From Eutrophosalina sp902522775 (lineage in GTDB: Bacteria; Bacteroidota; Bacteroidia; Flavobacteriales; Flavobacteriaceae), in assembly GCA_902522775.1 (NCBI GenBank), contig CABYWQ010000010.1, positions 1 through 27,777 of the forward strand: a stretch of DNA of 27,777 nt. Reading direction: 5' to 3'. The notes below the pieces were generated by a model. The model made no database searches. It saw only the letters and a list, made by a program, of their open reading frames with translations, and was not told where the DNA came from. This document shows, piece after piece, positions 1-7,056 of the stretch (the stretch's first letter is position 1; every line of letters begins with the position of its first letter). A program made the translations under genes and the position numbers.

Positions 1-288
1 GATTATCATTCATCCTAGGATCAGATGAGTAAGCGTCAGTGAAAACCTGAATAATAAGATCTGCTTCTTTCATTAATTGTTCATCCTCATAAACACTGAA
101 ATTATTGAAAACCTTCACGATTGCTCCTTCTTTTTCAAGTAGTGGAACAAAAAAATCAACACTTTCTTTAGGCCAGTGACCATCCATGCCACCATAAACA
201 TAAATTACTTTTTACCGTCTAATGATTGAGAAAATTGTTGATATGGAAATAAAAAGAGTGTTAAAATCAGAATTCTGAGGATTTTCAT
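1..288 (-). pseudogene. ThuA-like secreted protein, frameshifted and cut by the window edge
   Basis: Reading leftwards from an ATG at 288, the first 27 codons encode a clear signal peptide (MKILRILILTLFLFPYQQFS) followed by QSLDGKK and a TAA at 207-205. Moving to the -1 frame at the five-base A run (plus-strand T run 209-213) restores an open frame to the window edge. Its first residues, VIYVYGGMDGHWPKESVDFF, match the start of ThuA-like domains (PF06283): a glycine-rich GG-x-x-G-H turn, then a VPLLEKEGA helix and ADLIIQ strand. The most economical reading is loss of one A in the run; a sequencing or assembly error is equally possible. ThuA proteins occur with DUF1080 and Gfo/Idh genes in sugar catabolism loci, which fits the divergent operon 62 nt away. 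The C-terminal part lies outside the window. Confidence 0.72.
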
Positions 289-350
289 TGTTTTTTTTAA
301 TTATTATGTTTTAAATTTATTAATTCACATTGGTATTCCAAAAAAATAAT

Positions 351-1805
351 ATGAAAAATAGAAGAAGTTTTTTAAAAAAATCGGCAATTTTTGGCTCAGG
401 TTTATTTATTGTACCTCGCAATGTTTTAGGTGGACCAGGATTTATTGCACCCAGTGATCAATTAAATATTGCATCGATTGGTTCTGGTGGAAAGGGTTAT
501 GATATTACTCACGATTGGGCATCCAGAGAAAGAGTAATTGCTCTTTGCGATGTTCATCCCGATAAATCTGATGTAATTAATGCTAGAAAAAAATATCCAA
601 ATGCAAATGTTTATGTTGATTTTAGAGAAATGTTAGATATTGAGAAGGATCTAGATGCAGTCACCGTTAGCACACCTGACCATACACACGGAATTATTGC
701 AAGTAATTCAATGAATAGAGGCTTACATGTATATGTTCAAAAACCTTTGACTCATAATATTGAAGAGGCAAGAAAATTAACTCAAATTGCAAAAAAGAAT
801 AAGGTCGTAACACAAATGGGAAACCAGGGTGGATCAAGTACAGGGGTTGTAAAAATTCAAGAATGGGTTGATAAAAAAATGATTGGTAAAATTAAAAAGA
901 TTTATGCTTGGACAAATCGACCGGTTTGGCCACAAGGTTTTCCAATGCAAGACAATAATGAAGAGAAACCAAAAAATTTAAATTGGGATTTATGGCTAGG
1001 GCCAGCCTCTTACACAAAATACACCTCTCAACTTCATCCATTCAATTGGAGAGGATGGTGGGATTATGGAACTGGTGCTCTTGGTGATATGGGTTGTCAT
1101 ATATTAGATGCTCCATATAAAACTCTTGGTTTACACTATCCAACTGACGTTGAGTGTAGTGTGGGATCGGTATATCAACAAGCTTGGAGTCAAAATTTTA
1201 TTCCTGAAGGTTGTCCACCATCTTCTATTGTCACATTACATTTTGATAAGACAAATAAAAATGATTCAAAAATTGAATTGGTTTGGATGGATGGAGGTCT
1301 TAGACCAAGCCACCCAGAGGATATTCCTGCTGATGACTTTTTAGGAGAAAAAAATAGCACAAATGGAGTTTTAATGATTGGTGATAAAGGAGTTATTTCT
1401 TGTGGTGTTTATGGGCTAACTCCAAAACTTTACAGGAAAGGCGAAAAAACAATTGAGTTTGATACAGGTGGGGAATCAGGTTTGGATCATGTTCACCACA
1501 TGGAATGGATTAATGGGATAAAAGCGGGATATAAATCTGACGTTTACAAAAAAATAACTGCTCCTTTTGAATATGCTGGACCTTTTACTGAAACAGTTTT
1601 AATGGGAAATCTTGCAATTAGATCTTACATGAGTATGGGTAAAGAAAAACCAAAATATTTTGAGGATAAGTATCACACATCTGAGTTTGGAAAGTTCGTG
1701 GGTAGAAAAAAACTTCTTTGGGATGGAGATAATATGAAAATAACAAATTTTGATGAAGCAAATCAATTTGTAGGAAGAACAAGAAGACCCGGTTGGAATA
1801 TTTAA
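351..1805 (+). CDS. Tat-exported Gfo/Idh/MocA family oxidoreductase
   Basis: This is a 484-aa NAD(P)-binding oxidoreductase that probably acts on a sugar or keto-sugar outside the cytoplasm. The N-terminus carries a twin-arginine motif (NRRSFLKK, residues 3-10) and a hydrophobic stretch, so it would be exported folded with its cofactor. The Rossmann fold follows, with GSGGKG at residues 44-49 and the family's Lys-Pro pair at K131-P132 (normally EKP, here QKP). The C-terminal substrate domain has the GTGALGDMGCH and HVHHMEW segments usual in the exported Bacteroidota/Planctomycetota branch. The ATG at 351 is chosen because it places the RR motif directly at the N-terminus; an in-frame TTG at 330 adds only seven unhelpful residues. 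It is the first gene of a four-gene operon, 6 nt ahead of the DUF1080 gene. The exact substrate cannot be read from sequence. Confidence 0.9.
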   Translation: MKNRRSFLKKSAIFGSGLFIVPRNVLGGPGFIAPSDQLNIASIGSGGKGYDITHDWASRERVIALCDVHPDKSDVINARKKYPNANVYVDFREMLDIEKDLDAVTVSTPDHTHGIIASNSMNRGLHVYVQKPLTHNIEEARKLTQIAKKNKVVTQMGNQGGSSTGVVKIQEWVDKKMIGKIKKIYAWTNRPVWPQGFPMQDNNEEKPKNLNWDLWLGPASYTKYTSQLHPFNWRGWWDYGTGALGDMGCHILDAPYKTLGLHYPTDVECSVGSVYQQAWSQNFIPEGCPPSSIVTLHFDKTNKNDSKIELVWMDGGLRPSHPEDIPADDFLGEKNSTNGVLMIGDKGVISCGVYGLTPKLYRKGEKTIEFDTGGESGLDHVHHMEWINGIKAGYKSDVYKKITAPFEYAGPFTETVLMGNLAIRSYMSMGKEKPKYFEDKYHTSEFGKFVGRKKLLWDGDNMKITNFDEANQFVGRTRRPGWNI

Positions 1806-1811
1806 AAAAAA

Positions 1812-2579
1812 ATGAAATATAAAATTACAATACTATTATCTATATCATTAATTATACTCCAGGTTCTTTATGACAAACAAGTGAATTTTACTGATATTGA
1901 TAATTTAGAGAATTTTGATCCAACCAGTTGGATACCTTTATTCAAGAAAAATTCTTTGGAAGGGTGGCATTATTTTCAAGATGATGGAAATAAATCAGGA
2001 TGGACAGTTAAGGATGGAGTGTTTACTTTTACGTCAGAAAATGCTACTGGTGAAGGAGATAAAAGCTTGTTAAGCGATAAAGATTATACAAGCTTTGTCA
2101 TTTATTTTGAATGGAAAGTATCACCGGGTTCAAATAGTGGTTTTTTTTGGGGTGTCAAAGAAGATTCTAAATACGAGTTCCCCTATGTTACCGGACCTGA
2201 AATCCAAATTTTAGACTCAGGTTTAAATTATGAAACCGACGACAAAACAACAATTGCTGGTGGATTATATGGTTTAGCTGCTCCAAAAAAACTTGTTACT
2301 AAACCCGCAAATGAGTGGAATAATTATCTAATCACAATCGACCAAGAAAAAAATTATGGTAATGTTGTTCATAATGGCGTGGATATTGTTACATTTCCGT
2401 TGAGAGGAAATGCTTGGGATAAGATGCTTGAAGGAACAAAGTTTGTTAATTGTGTTGATGAATGGAAATATTGTGAATTTGGGAAATTTAAAACTGGAAA
2501 AATTTCTATTCAAGATCACCCTGGAATAATCTCTTTTCGAAATATGAAAATAAAAGAGTTGTATGCAAATCAAAAATAA
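1812..2579 (+). CDS. DUF1080 / 3-keto-disaccharide hydrolase domain protein
   Basis: This 255-aa protein has an N-terminal hydrophobic segment (residues 4-20) with no lipobox, then a single DUF1080 domain (PF06439, concanavalin-like fold). Visible hallmarks are WIPLFKKNSLEGWH at the start, GWTVKDGVF, FVIYFEWKVSPGSNSGFFW, the PEIQILD strand and the closing GIISFRNMKIKEL. The family is named for hydrolysis of 3-keto-disaccharides, and relatives cleave 3-keto-glycosides by elimination or hydration. Between an exported oxidoreductase and a GMC dehydrogenase, the natural inference is cleavage of the keto-glycoside made by the GMC enzyme, in the periplasm or anchored to the inner membrane. Its last 17 nt overlap the GMC gene, suggesting translational coupling. 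Substrate stereochemistry is unknown. Confidence 0.9.
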   Translation: MKYKITILLSISLIILQVLYDKQVNFTDIDNLENFDPTSWIPLFKKNSLEGWHYFQDDGNKSGWTVKDGVFTFTSENATGEGDKSLLSDKDYTSFVIYFEWKVSPGSNSGFFWGVKEDSKYEFPYVTGPEIQILDSGLNYETDDKTTIAGGLYGLAAPKKLVTKPANEWNNYLITIDQEKNYGNVVHNGVDIVTFPLRGNAWDKMLEGTKFVNCVDEWKYCEFGKFKTGKISIQDHPGIISFRNMKIKELYANQK

Positions 2580-4284
2580 TTCAAAAGAGTACGATGTAAT
2601 TATTGTTGGCTCAGGTGCTGGTGGTGGTATGGCCACAAAAGTTTTATCTGAAGCTGGTTTATCTGTTGCTGTTGTTGAGGCAGGACCATATTATGATCCT
2701 GCGAATCCTGAGCAAATGACTCAATTAAAACCTGCATACCACTCACCAAGAAGAGGTGCTGGAACAACCAGATTTTTTGGAGATTATGATCAAGCTTATG
2801 GTGGTTGGGATATTAATGGCGAACCTTACAGCCAAAAAGATGACACGGATTTTAGGTGGTTTAGATCTAGAATGCTTGGTGGTAGAACTAATCATTGGGG
2901 AAGAATTTCATTGAGATTTGGTCCGGATGATTTTAAGAAAAAATCTATTGATGGATTAGGTGAAAACTGGCCAATATCCTACGATGATATAAAACCTTAC
3001 TATGATAAGGTTGATAAATTAATTGGAGTTTTTGGGACTAAAGAAGATATATACAATGAGCCGGATGGATTTTTCCTTCCTCCTCCAAAACCTAGATTAC
3101 ATGAACTTTTCTACATAAATGCTGCAAGAAAAAGTAATGTCAAAGTAATACCTTCCCGTCTATCAGTTTTAACTAAAAGAATAAATAATGACAGAGGAAT
3201 CTGTTACTATTGTAATGGATGTGCTAGAAGTTGTAATGTTTATGGTGACTTTTCATCAGGTTCTTGTTTAATATTCCCTGCCCAAAAGTCAGGTGGTCAA
3301 ATAGACTTATATGTCAATTCCATGGTTAGAACTGTGACTACAGACAATGAAGGTAAAGCAACTGGTGTTTCATTTATAGATAAAGAAGAAAATCAAGAAT
3401 ATAAACTTAAAGGTAAAGTTGTAGTACTTGCCGCGTCAGCATGTAGCTCAGCAAGAATTTTACTTAATTCAAAATCTAAGCAACATCCAAACGGATTAGG
3501 TAATAGTTCAGATCTAGTTGGTAAATATTTACATGATTCAACTGGAGGTGATATGATGGCGTTTATTCCTCAATTAATAAATAGAAAAACTTATAATGAA
3601 GATGGAGTTGGCGGTATGCATGTATATTCTCCTTGGTGGTTGGATAATAAAAATTTAGATTTTGCAAGAGGATATCATATTGAACAATGGGGAGGATTAG
3701 GAGCCCCAACTTATGGAACTGGTTTTGACGTAAACAGTTTTAATAAATTTTTTGGGATAAACAAAGCAGGTGGATATGGAAATGTCCTACGTAGTGATAT
3801 GAAAAAATATTACGGTTCAACTATTGGGCTGTCTGGTCGAGGAGAGTCTATTGCTCAAAAAACAAATTATTGTGAGATTGATCCTAATAAGGTTGACAAG
3901 TATGGTGTTCCTGTTCTAAGGTTTAATTACCAATGGACAGATAATGAAATAAAACAAGCAAAGCATATGCAGGATACATTTGAAGAAATTATTCATAATA
4001 TGGGTGGAATATCTCTTTGGGAAAAACCTGGAAAAGACAATAATTATGGTCTTACCAAACCTGGTCAAATAATTCATGAAGTTGGAACAACTAGAATGGG
4101 TTCCAACCCAAAAGATTCTGTAGTAAATGAATATGAGAAATTGCATGATACTTCAAATGTTTATGTCGTAGATGCAGGTCCTTTTGTTTCGCAAGCTGAT
4201 AAGAATCCTACATGGACTATTCTTGCTTTAGCAATGAGATCATCTGAAAAAATTGTAGAAGAATTTAAAAAACAAAACTTTTAA
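2563..4284 (+). CDS. GMC-family FAD dehydrogenase, catalytic subunit (glucoside 3-dehydrogenase-like)
   Basis: This 573-aa flavoprotein has the FAD dinucleotide motif GSGAGGG at residues 16-22, with E39 closing the second strand for ribose binding. The GMC active-site pair appears as H505 (HEVGTTRMG) and N548 (KNPTWTILALA), at the spacing usual in the family. Four cysteines at 214, 217, 220 and 224 (CxxCxxCxxxC) could ligate an iron-sulfur cluster, as in related sugar dehydrogenases that pass electrons onward instead of to oxygen. There is no signal peptide. The partner encoded 2 nt downstream has one, so co-export is likely. Family and partner point to oxidation of a sugar ring hydroxyl, most likely C3 of a glycoside given the DUF1080 neighbour. 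That assignment is contextual, not proven. Confidence 0.9.
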   Translation: MQIKNNSKEYDVIIVGSGAGGGMATKVLSEAGLSVAVVEAGPYYDPANPEQMTQLKPAYHSPRRGAGTTRFFGDYDQAYGGWDINGEPYSQKDDTDFRWFRSRMLGGRTNHWGRISLRFGPDDFKKKSIDGLGENWPISYDDIKPYYDKVDKLIGVFGTKEDIYNEPDGFFLPPPKPRLHELFYINAARKSNVKVIPSRLSVLTKRINNDRGICYYCNGCARSCNVYGDFSSGSCLIFPAQKSGGQIDLYVNSMVRTVTTDNEGKATGVSFIDKEENQEYKLKGKVVVLAASACSSARILLNSKSKQHPNGLGNSSDLVGKYLHDSTGGDMMAFIPQLINRKTYNEDGVGGMHVYSPWWLDNKNLDFARGYHIEQWGGLGAPTYGTGFDVNSFNKFFGINKAGGYGNVLRSDMKKYYGSTIGLSGRGESIAQKTNYCEIDPNKVDKYGVPVLRFNYQWTDNEIKQAKHMQDTFEEIIHNMGGISLWEKPGKDNNYGLTKPGQIIHEVGTTRMGSNPKDSVVNEYEKLHDTSNVYVVDAGPFVSQADKNPTWTILALAMRSSEKIVEEFKKQNF

Positions 4285-4286
4285 AT

Positions 4287-4991
4287 ATGAATAGAAGAGA
4301 TTCTATTAAGACTTTAACTTTTGCATCCATTGGAGCTGGACTTCTACTTGAAGGATGTTATGGTATATCAAGAGAAAAAATAAAAAGATCTTTAACAAGA
4401 TACGAATATGGGAGAACACCTGAAGAAAAGCTTTACGATGATAAACTATTTGCTGAAAAGTTTTTTACTGACCATGAATTATTTAGCCTTGATAAAATAT
4501 GTAATTTAATACTCCCACCAAACGAATTTGGATCAATCAGAGATGCTGAAGTTGTTCAATTAATTGAATTTATGGCTAAGGACATTCCAGATTATAAAGA
4601 ACCATTGAGAAAGGGTTTATCTTGGATTGATAATGAATCAAAAAAAAGATTTAATAATCTATTTGTCGATTGTGATATTACTCAACAAAAAATTATTTTT
4701 GATGAAATTGCATACTATGATCCAAATAAAAGTATTACAGATTATTCGGAGCCTGTTCAATGGTTTAATCTAGTAAGAAACCTTACAATGACAGGTTATT
4801 TTACATCAGAGATTGGAATTAAAGATCTTGGATATAAGGGTAATATACCAAACATTTGGGATGGTGTTCCTCAAGATGTTCTCGATCAATATGGATTAGA
4901 ATACGATAAAGATTGGATTGATAAATTTATTGATCAATCAAAAAGGAATATTACTGCTGAGTGGGATGATGATGGAAATCTTTTAACATAA
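4287..4991 (+). CDS. Gluconate 2-dehydrogenase subunit 3 family protein (Tat lipoprotein small subunit)
   Basis: This 234-aa protein starts MNRRDSIKTL, a twin-arginine signal, and reaches a lipobox LLLEGC with C24 as the expected lipidation site. The mature part matches the gluconate 2-dehydrogenase subunit 3 family (PF13618): FFTDHELFSLDKICNLILP near residues 58-77, and the signature stretch TMTGYFTSEIGIKDLGYKG followed by PNIWDGVPQDVL. In this family the small subunit partners a GMC flavoprotein, stabilises it and supplies the export signal. The start is 2 nt after the GMC stop. The gene ends at a strong hairpin terminator, marking the end of the operon. I infer that the pair sits on the periplasmic face of the inner membrane or another envelope membrane. 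Confidence 0.9.
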   Translation: MNRRDSIKTLTFASIGAGLLLEGCYGISREKIKRSLTRYEYGRTPEEKLYDDKLFAEKFFTDHELFSLDKICNLILPPNEFGSIRDAEVVQLIEFMAKDIPDYKEPLRKGLSWIDNESKKRFNNLFVDCDITQQKIIFDEIAYYDPNKSITDYSEPVQWFNLVRNLTMTGYFTSEIGIKDLGYKGNIPNIWDGVPQDVLDQYGLEYDKDWIDKFIDQSKRNITAEWDDDGNLLT

Positions 4992-5019
4992 AAAAAACCG
5001 CTTTTTAGCGGTTTTTTTT
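4991..5019. terminator. Bidirectional intrinsic terminator
   Basis: A perfect 12-bp stem (A7-CCGCT at 4991-5002 pairing with AGCGG-T7 at 5007-5018) encloses a TTTT loop. It has a U tract on either strand. It lies between the stop of the plus-strand operon and the stop of the minus-strand lipoprotein gene at 5026, so it can end transcription from both sides. Confidence 0.9.
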
Positions 5020-5025
5020 AAATCA

Positions 5026-5670
5026 TTATTGTTTTTTTGCTTGATAATCATAATATCCTTCAACGGGAATCATTAAGTGTGCATATTCAGTTCCAGAAAA
5101 CATTACATATGGAGCACCTGAATTAAAATCAGTTGTTTGTCCGTCAAGTGTGCTTGGGTCAGCGGGAAATAGCATCAAGTGAGCTCCAGACTCAATCCAT
5201 TCTCCATCAGCTTTAGCTTTTGCAATTCCTTCTTCATCAGTAACTAAATACATCCTGTTATCTTCTCCCATATCTCCATGTAACATCCATGCCCAACCAT
5301 CTACATCATTTTTTGGTACTGTACCAGTCATGAAACCCTGAGCCCATGCAAAAGCAGCTGCATCACCAACCATTGGCATAGCTTCGTGTGGATCTTTCCA
5401 TCCGTTTTCTGGATCTGAAGGTGCTCCATTTGGATTACCAGACATAGCTGTCCATCCATTTGTGCCCTCTCTAAGAATTGTACCGTCCGTATCAACTACT
5501 GTGCACTCAGCTGCAATAAATGAAGGCGCTGCTGTACTGTAAGCCCAAATTTTCCATTCAGCAGATGTATGTGGCCCCTCAGGTTCACCATTAGTTTCAA
5601 CTTTTTCAACTACTGCTGTTTCGCAAGAAATTAAAAAAATTGTAATCACAAACAATAATATTTTTTTCAT
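5026..5670 (-). CDS. Uncharacterised secreted lipoprotein with REGTNGWT motif
   Basis: This 214-aa protein begins with a lipoprotein signal (MKKILLFVITIFLISC, C16). The mature region has conserved-looking blocks: an IAAECTVVDTDGTILREGTNGWTAM segment split around residue 65, an AWAQGFM helix, WAWMLHGDMGEDN, a GAHLMLFP strand, and a closing GAPYVMFSGTEYAHLMIPV. From memory, proteins with these blocks occur widely in environmental bacteria as hypothetical proteins. I know of no assigned function and see no catalytic motif I can name. It follows the AhpD-like gene by 27 nt on the same strand and probably shares its transcript. The product should sit on a membrane facing the periplasm or the surface. 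Confidence 0.8.
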   Translation of the reverse strand: MKKILLFVITIFLISCETAVVEKVETNGEPEGPHTSAEWKIWAYSTAAPSFIAAECTVVDTDGTILREGTNGWTAMSGNPNGAPSDPENGWKDPHEAMPMVGDAAAFAWAQGFMTGTVPKNDVDGWAWMLHGDMGEDNRMYLVTDEEGIAKAKADGEWIESGAHLMLFPADPSTLDGQTTDFNSGAPYVMFSGTEYAHLMIPVEGYYDYQAKKQ

Positions 5671-5697
5671 AGTTTAAATTTTATTTAAATATAAAAA

Positions 5698-6120
5698 TTA
5701 TAATCCTGATAAAATTTTTTCCAATGCTTTATTAAATTCTTCATCAGTAAACTCATTACCATAAAGAAGAGTTGAAAATCTAGCAACTTCAGCAGCAATT
5801 TGGACAGCGGCCTTAATTTCATCGTCGGTCAAACCTACTTTTTTAGCAAAAATAACTTGTGCCTTAATACAATATTCACATCTTATAGCTGCTGATGCAG
5901 AGATTGCTGCAAGTCTAGCTTCTTTTGTTGTTGTGGGGCCTGATGAAAAAAGTTTATTCCAATCAGCAAAATATTGGGCTGCTTCAGATGCAATTAATTT
6001 TGGATACATTCTATTAAATGGACTTTTTTCAAGAAATTCCTCATAGCTTGATTCGTCGGTTTGGCCTAATGCAGAAAATGATATAAATACAAGACCAATT
6101 ATTAGGGTAATTTTTTTCAT
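5698..6120 (-). CDS. Secreted AhpD-like / carboxymuconolactone decarboxylase family protein
   Basis: This 140-aa protein has a Sec signal peptide (MKKITLIIGLVFISFSALGQ) and an all-helical AhpD-like domain. The core reads ARLAAISASAAIRCEYCIKA, then LTDDEIKAAVQIAAEVARFS. The CEYC pair matches the redox CxxC of AhpD, but the position normally held by histidine in CxxCxxxH is glutamine. Classical AhpD is cytoplasmic and supports alkyl hydroperoxide reductase, so an exported version with altered proton relay may act differently, perhaps as a periplasmic thiol peroxidase-like or binding protein. It lies just downstream of the tRNA-Phe gene but separated by a terminator, so it should have its own promoter. 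The lipoprotein gene follows after 27 nt. Confidence 0.83.
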   Translation of the reverse strand: MKKITLIIGLVFISFSALGQTDESSYEEFLEKSPFNRMYPKLIASEAAQYFADWNKLFSSGPTTTKEARLAAISASAAIRCEYCIKAQVIFAKKVGLTDDEIKAAVQIAAEVARFSTLLYGNEFTDEEFNKALEKILSGL

Positions 6121-6147
6121 TTTTTTGATTATTTTTTATTAAAATAT

Positions 6148-6179
6148 AAAAAAAACTCCAATCTAAAGGAGTTTTTTTT
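6148..6179 (-). terminator. Intrinsic terminator behind tRNA-Phe
   Basis: An A8-CTCC arm (6148-6159) pairs with GGAG-T8 (6168-6171 and 6172-6179) across an 8-nt loop. On the minus strand it begins one or two bases after the tRNA 3' end and finishes with a U tract, so it separates the tRNA from the AhpD-like gene. Confidence 0.82.
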
Positions 6180-6180
6180 G

Positions 6181-6253
6181 TGGTACCTCGCAGAATCGAA
6201 CTGCGGACACAAGGATTTTCAGTCCTTTGCTCTACCAACTGAGCTAAGGTACC
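6181..6253 (-). tRNA. tRNA-Phe (GAA)
   Basis: Reading the minus strand gives a 73-nt cloverleaf. The acceptor GGTACCT pairs with AGGTACC, followed by discriminator A. The D arm contains AGCTCAGTTGGTAGAGC. The anticodon stem AAGGA/TCCTT encloses CTGAAAA with anticodon GAA. The T arm contains GTTCGATTC. CCA is not encoded: the discriminator is followed by CAA. Confidence 0.97.
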
Positions 6254-6267
6254 AGTTTTTTGAAATG

Positions 6268-6275
6268 CAAATATA
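6268..6275 (-). promoter_or_regulatory. Putative Bacteroidota -7 box for tRNA-Phe
   Basis: TATATTTG on the minus strand matches the Bacteroidota sigma-A consensus TAnnTTTG and ends 14 nt before the tRNA 5' end. No well-spaced -33 TTG was found, so this rests on the -7 box and its position. Confidence 0.55.
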
Positions 6276-6314
6276 ATCGTTTTAACAAACAAAAGAAAAA
6301 TAGCGAAACTTATT

Positions 6315-6322
6315 TACATTTG
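6315..6322 (+). promoter_or_regulatory. Putative -7 box for coaX operon
   Basis: TACATTTG matches TAnnTTTG and ends 8 nt before the coaX ATG. If used, the mRNA would be nearly leaderless. It lies back to back with the tRNA-Phe promoter in a 77-nt divergent spacer. Confidence 0.45.
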
Positions 6323-6330
6323 CGTTAATT

Positions 6331-7056
6331 ATGAATCTACTGATTGATATTGGAAATTCTTTAACAAAGATAGCTGTATTTAATAAAGCTAAAATTATAA
6401 CTGAATTCAAAATAAAAAAAATTGATTTAACTTTTATTAAGGATATAGTTAAGGATAATAAAATTATTAACTGTGCAATTTCAAACGTTGGGCCTAGAAT
6501 AGATGATTTATATTTTTTTTTAGAGCATAACACAAATCTTTACGAATTTGATGATAAAATAAATCTCCCTTTTTTAAACCCTTATAAAAAGGGTATAGTC
6601 GGGGATGACAGATTAGCATTAATTTTGGCTGCTAGTCATGAATATCCAAATGATAATGTTTTAATTGTTGATATGGGGACTTGTATTACTTATGATATAA
6701 AAACATCAAAAAATTTATATCAAGCTGGTGGAATTTCACCAGGCTTAATGCTTAGACTCGATTCAATTAGTAGAGGCGCATTCAATCTTACTGAAGTAAA
6801 GCCTAATTATCCTAAATCATCCATAGCTGATGACACAGAAACATCAATAAATATTGGTGTATTACTTGGCATTGAAAATGAAATAAATGGTTTTATTAAT
6901 AATTATAAAAATGAATATAACAATCTGAAAGTAATTATATCAGGGGGTGACTCTGATTTTTTGTATGGTAAGTTAAAAAACACCATATTTACAAATTCAA
7001 ATTTTATATATAAAGGTTTAAATTATTTAATTGAATACAATCAACCTAATGCATAG
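6331..7056 (+). CDS. coaX: Type III pantothenate kinase
   Basis: The 241-aa product phosphorylates pantothenate with ATP, the first committed step of coenzyme A synthesis, in the cytoplasm. Type III (CoaX) motifs are clear: the N-terminal phosphate loop LLIDIGNSLTK with D6, GDDRLA at residues 91-96 for pantothenate contact, VDMGTCITYD at 113-122, and GGISPGLMLR at 133-142. Length is in the usual 240-260 range. It heads an envelope gene run. Its last 8 nt overlap the ATG of the outer-membrane protein gene. Flavobacteria commonly keep coaX in this position. Confidence 0.95.
   Translation: MNLLIDIGNSLTKIAVFNKAKIITEFKIKKIDLTFIKDIVKDNKIINCAISNVGPRIDDLYFFLEHNTNLYEFDDKINLPFLNPYKKGIVGDDRLALILAASHEYPNDNVLIVDMGTCITYDIKTSKNLYQAGGISPGLMLRLDSISRGAFNLTEVKPNYPKSSIADDTETSINIGVLLGIENEINGFINNYKNEYNNLKVIISGGDSDFLYGKLKNTIFTNSNFIYKGLNYLIEYNQPNA

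Noticed and set aside
205..213. Programmed -1 frameshifting as the preferred explanation for the ThuA break
   Set aside because: The P-site slip would pair poorly (TAA against a Lys tRNA) and there is no known precedent in this family; a lost base is simpler. Kept only as an alternative.
330..350. In-frame TTG as an earlier start for the Gfo/Idh gene
   Set aside because: It adds seven residues before the twin-arginine signal; the ATG at 351 gives a normal Tat leader.
6041..6292. An 83-aa minus-strand open frame across tRNA-Phe
   Set aside because: It is the translation of the tRNA gene, its terminator and part of the AhpD-like gene; not a protein.
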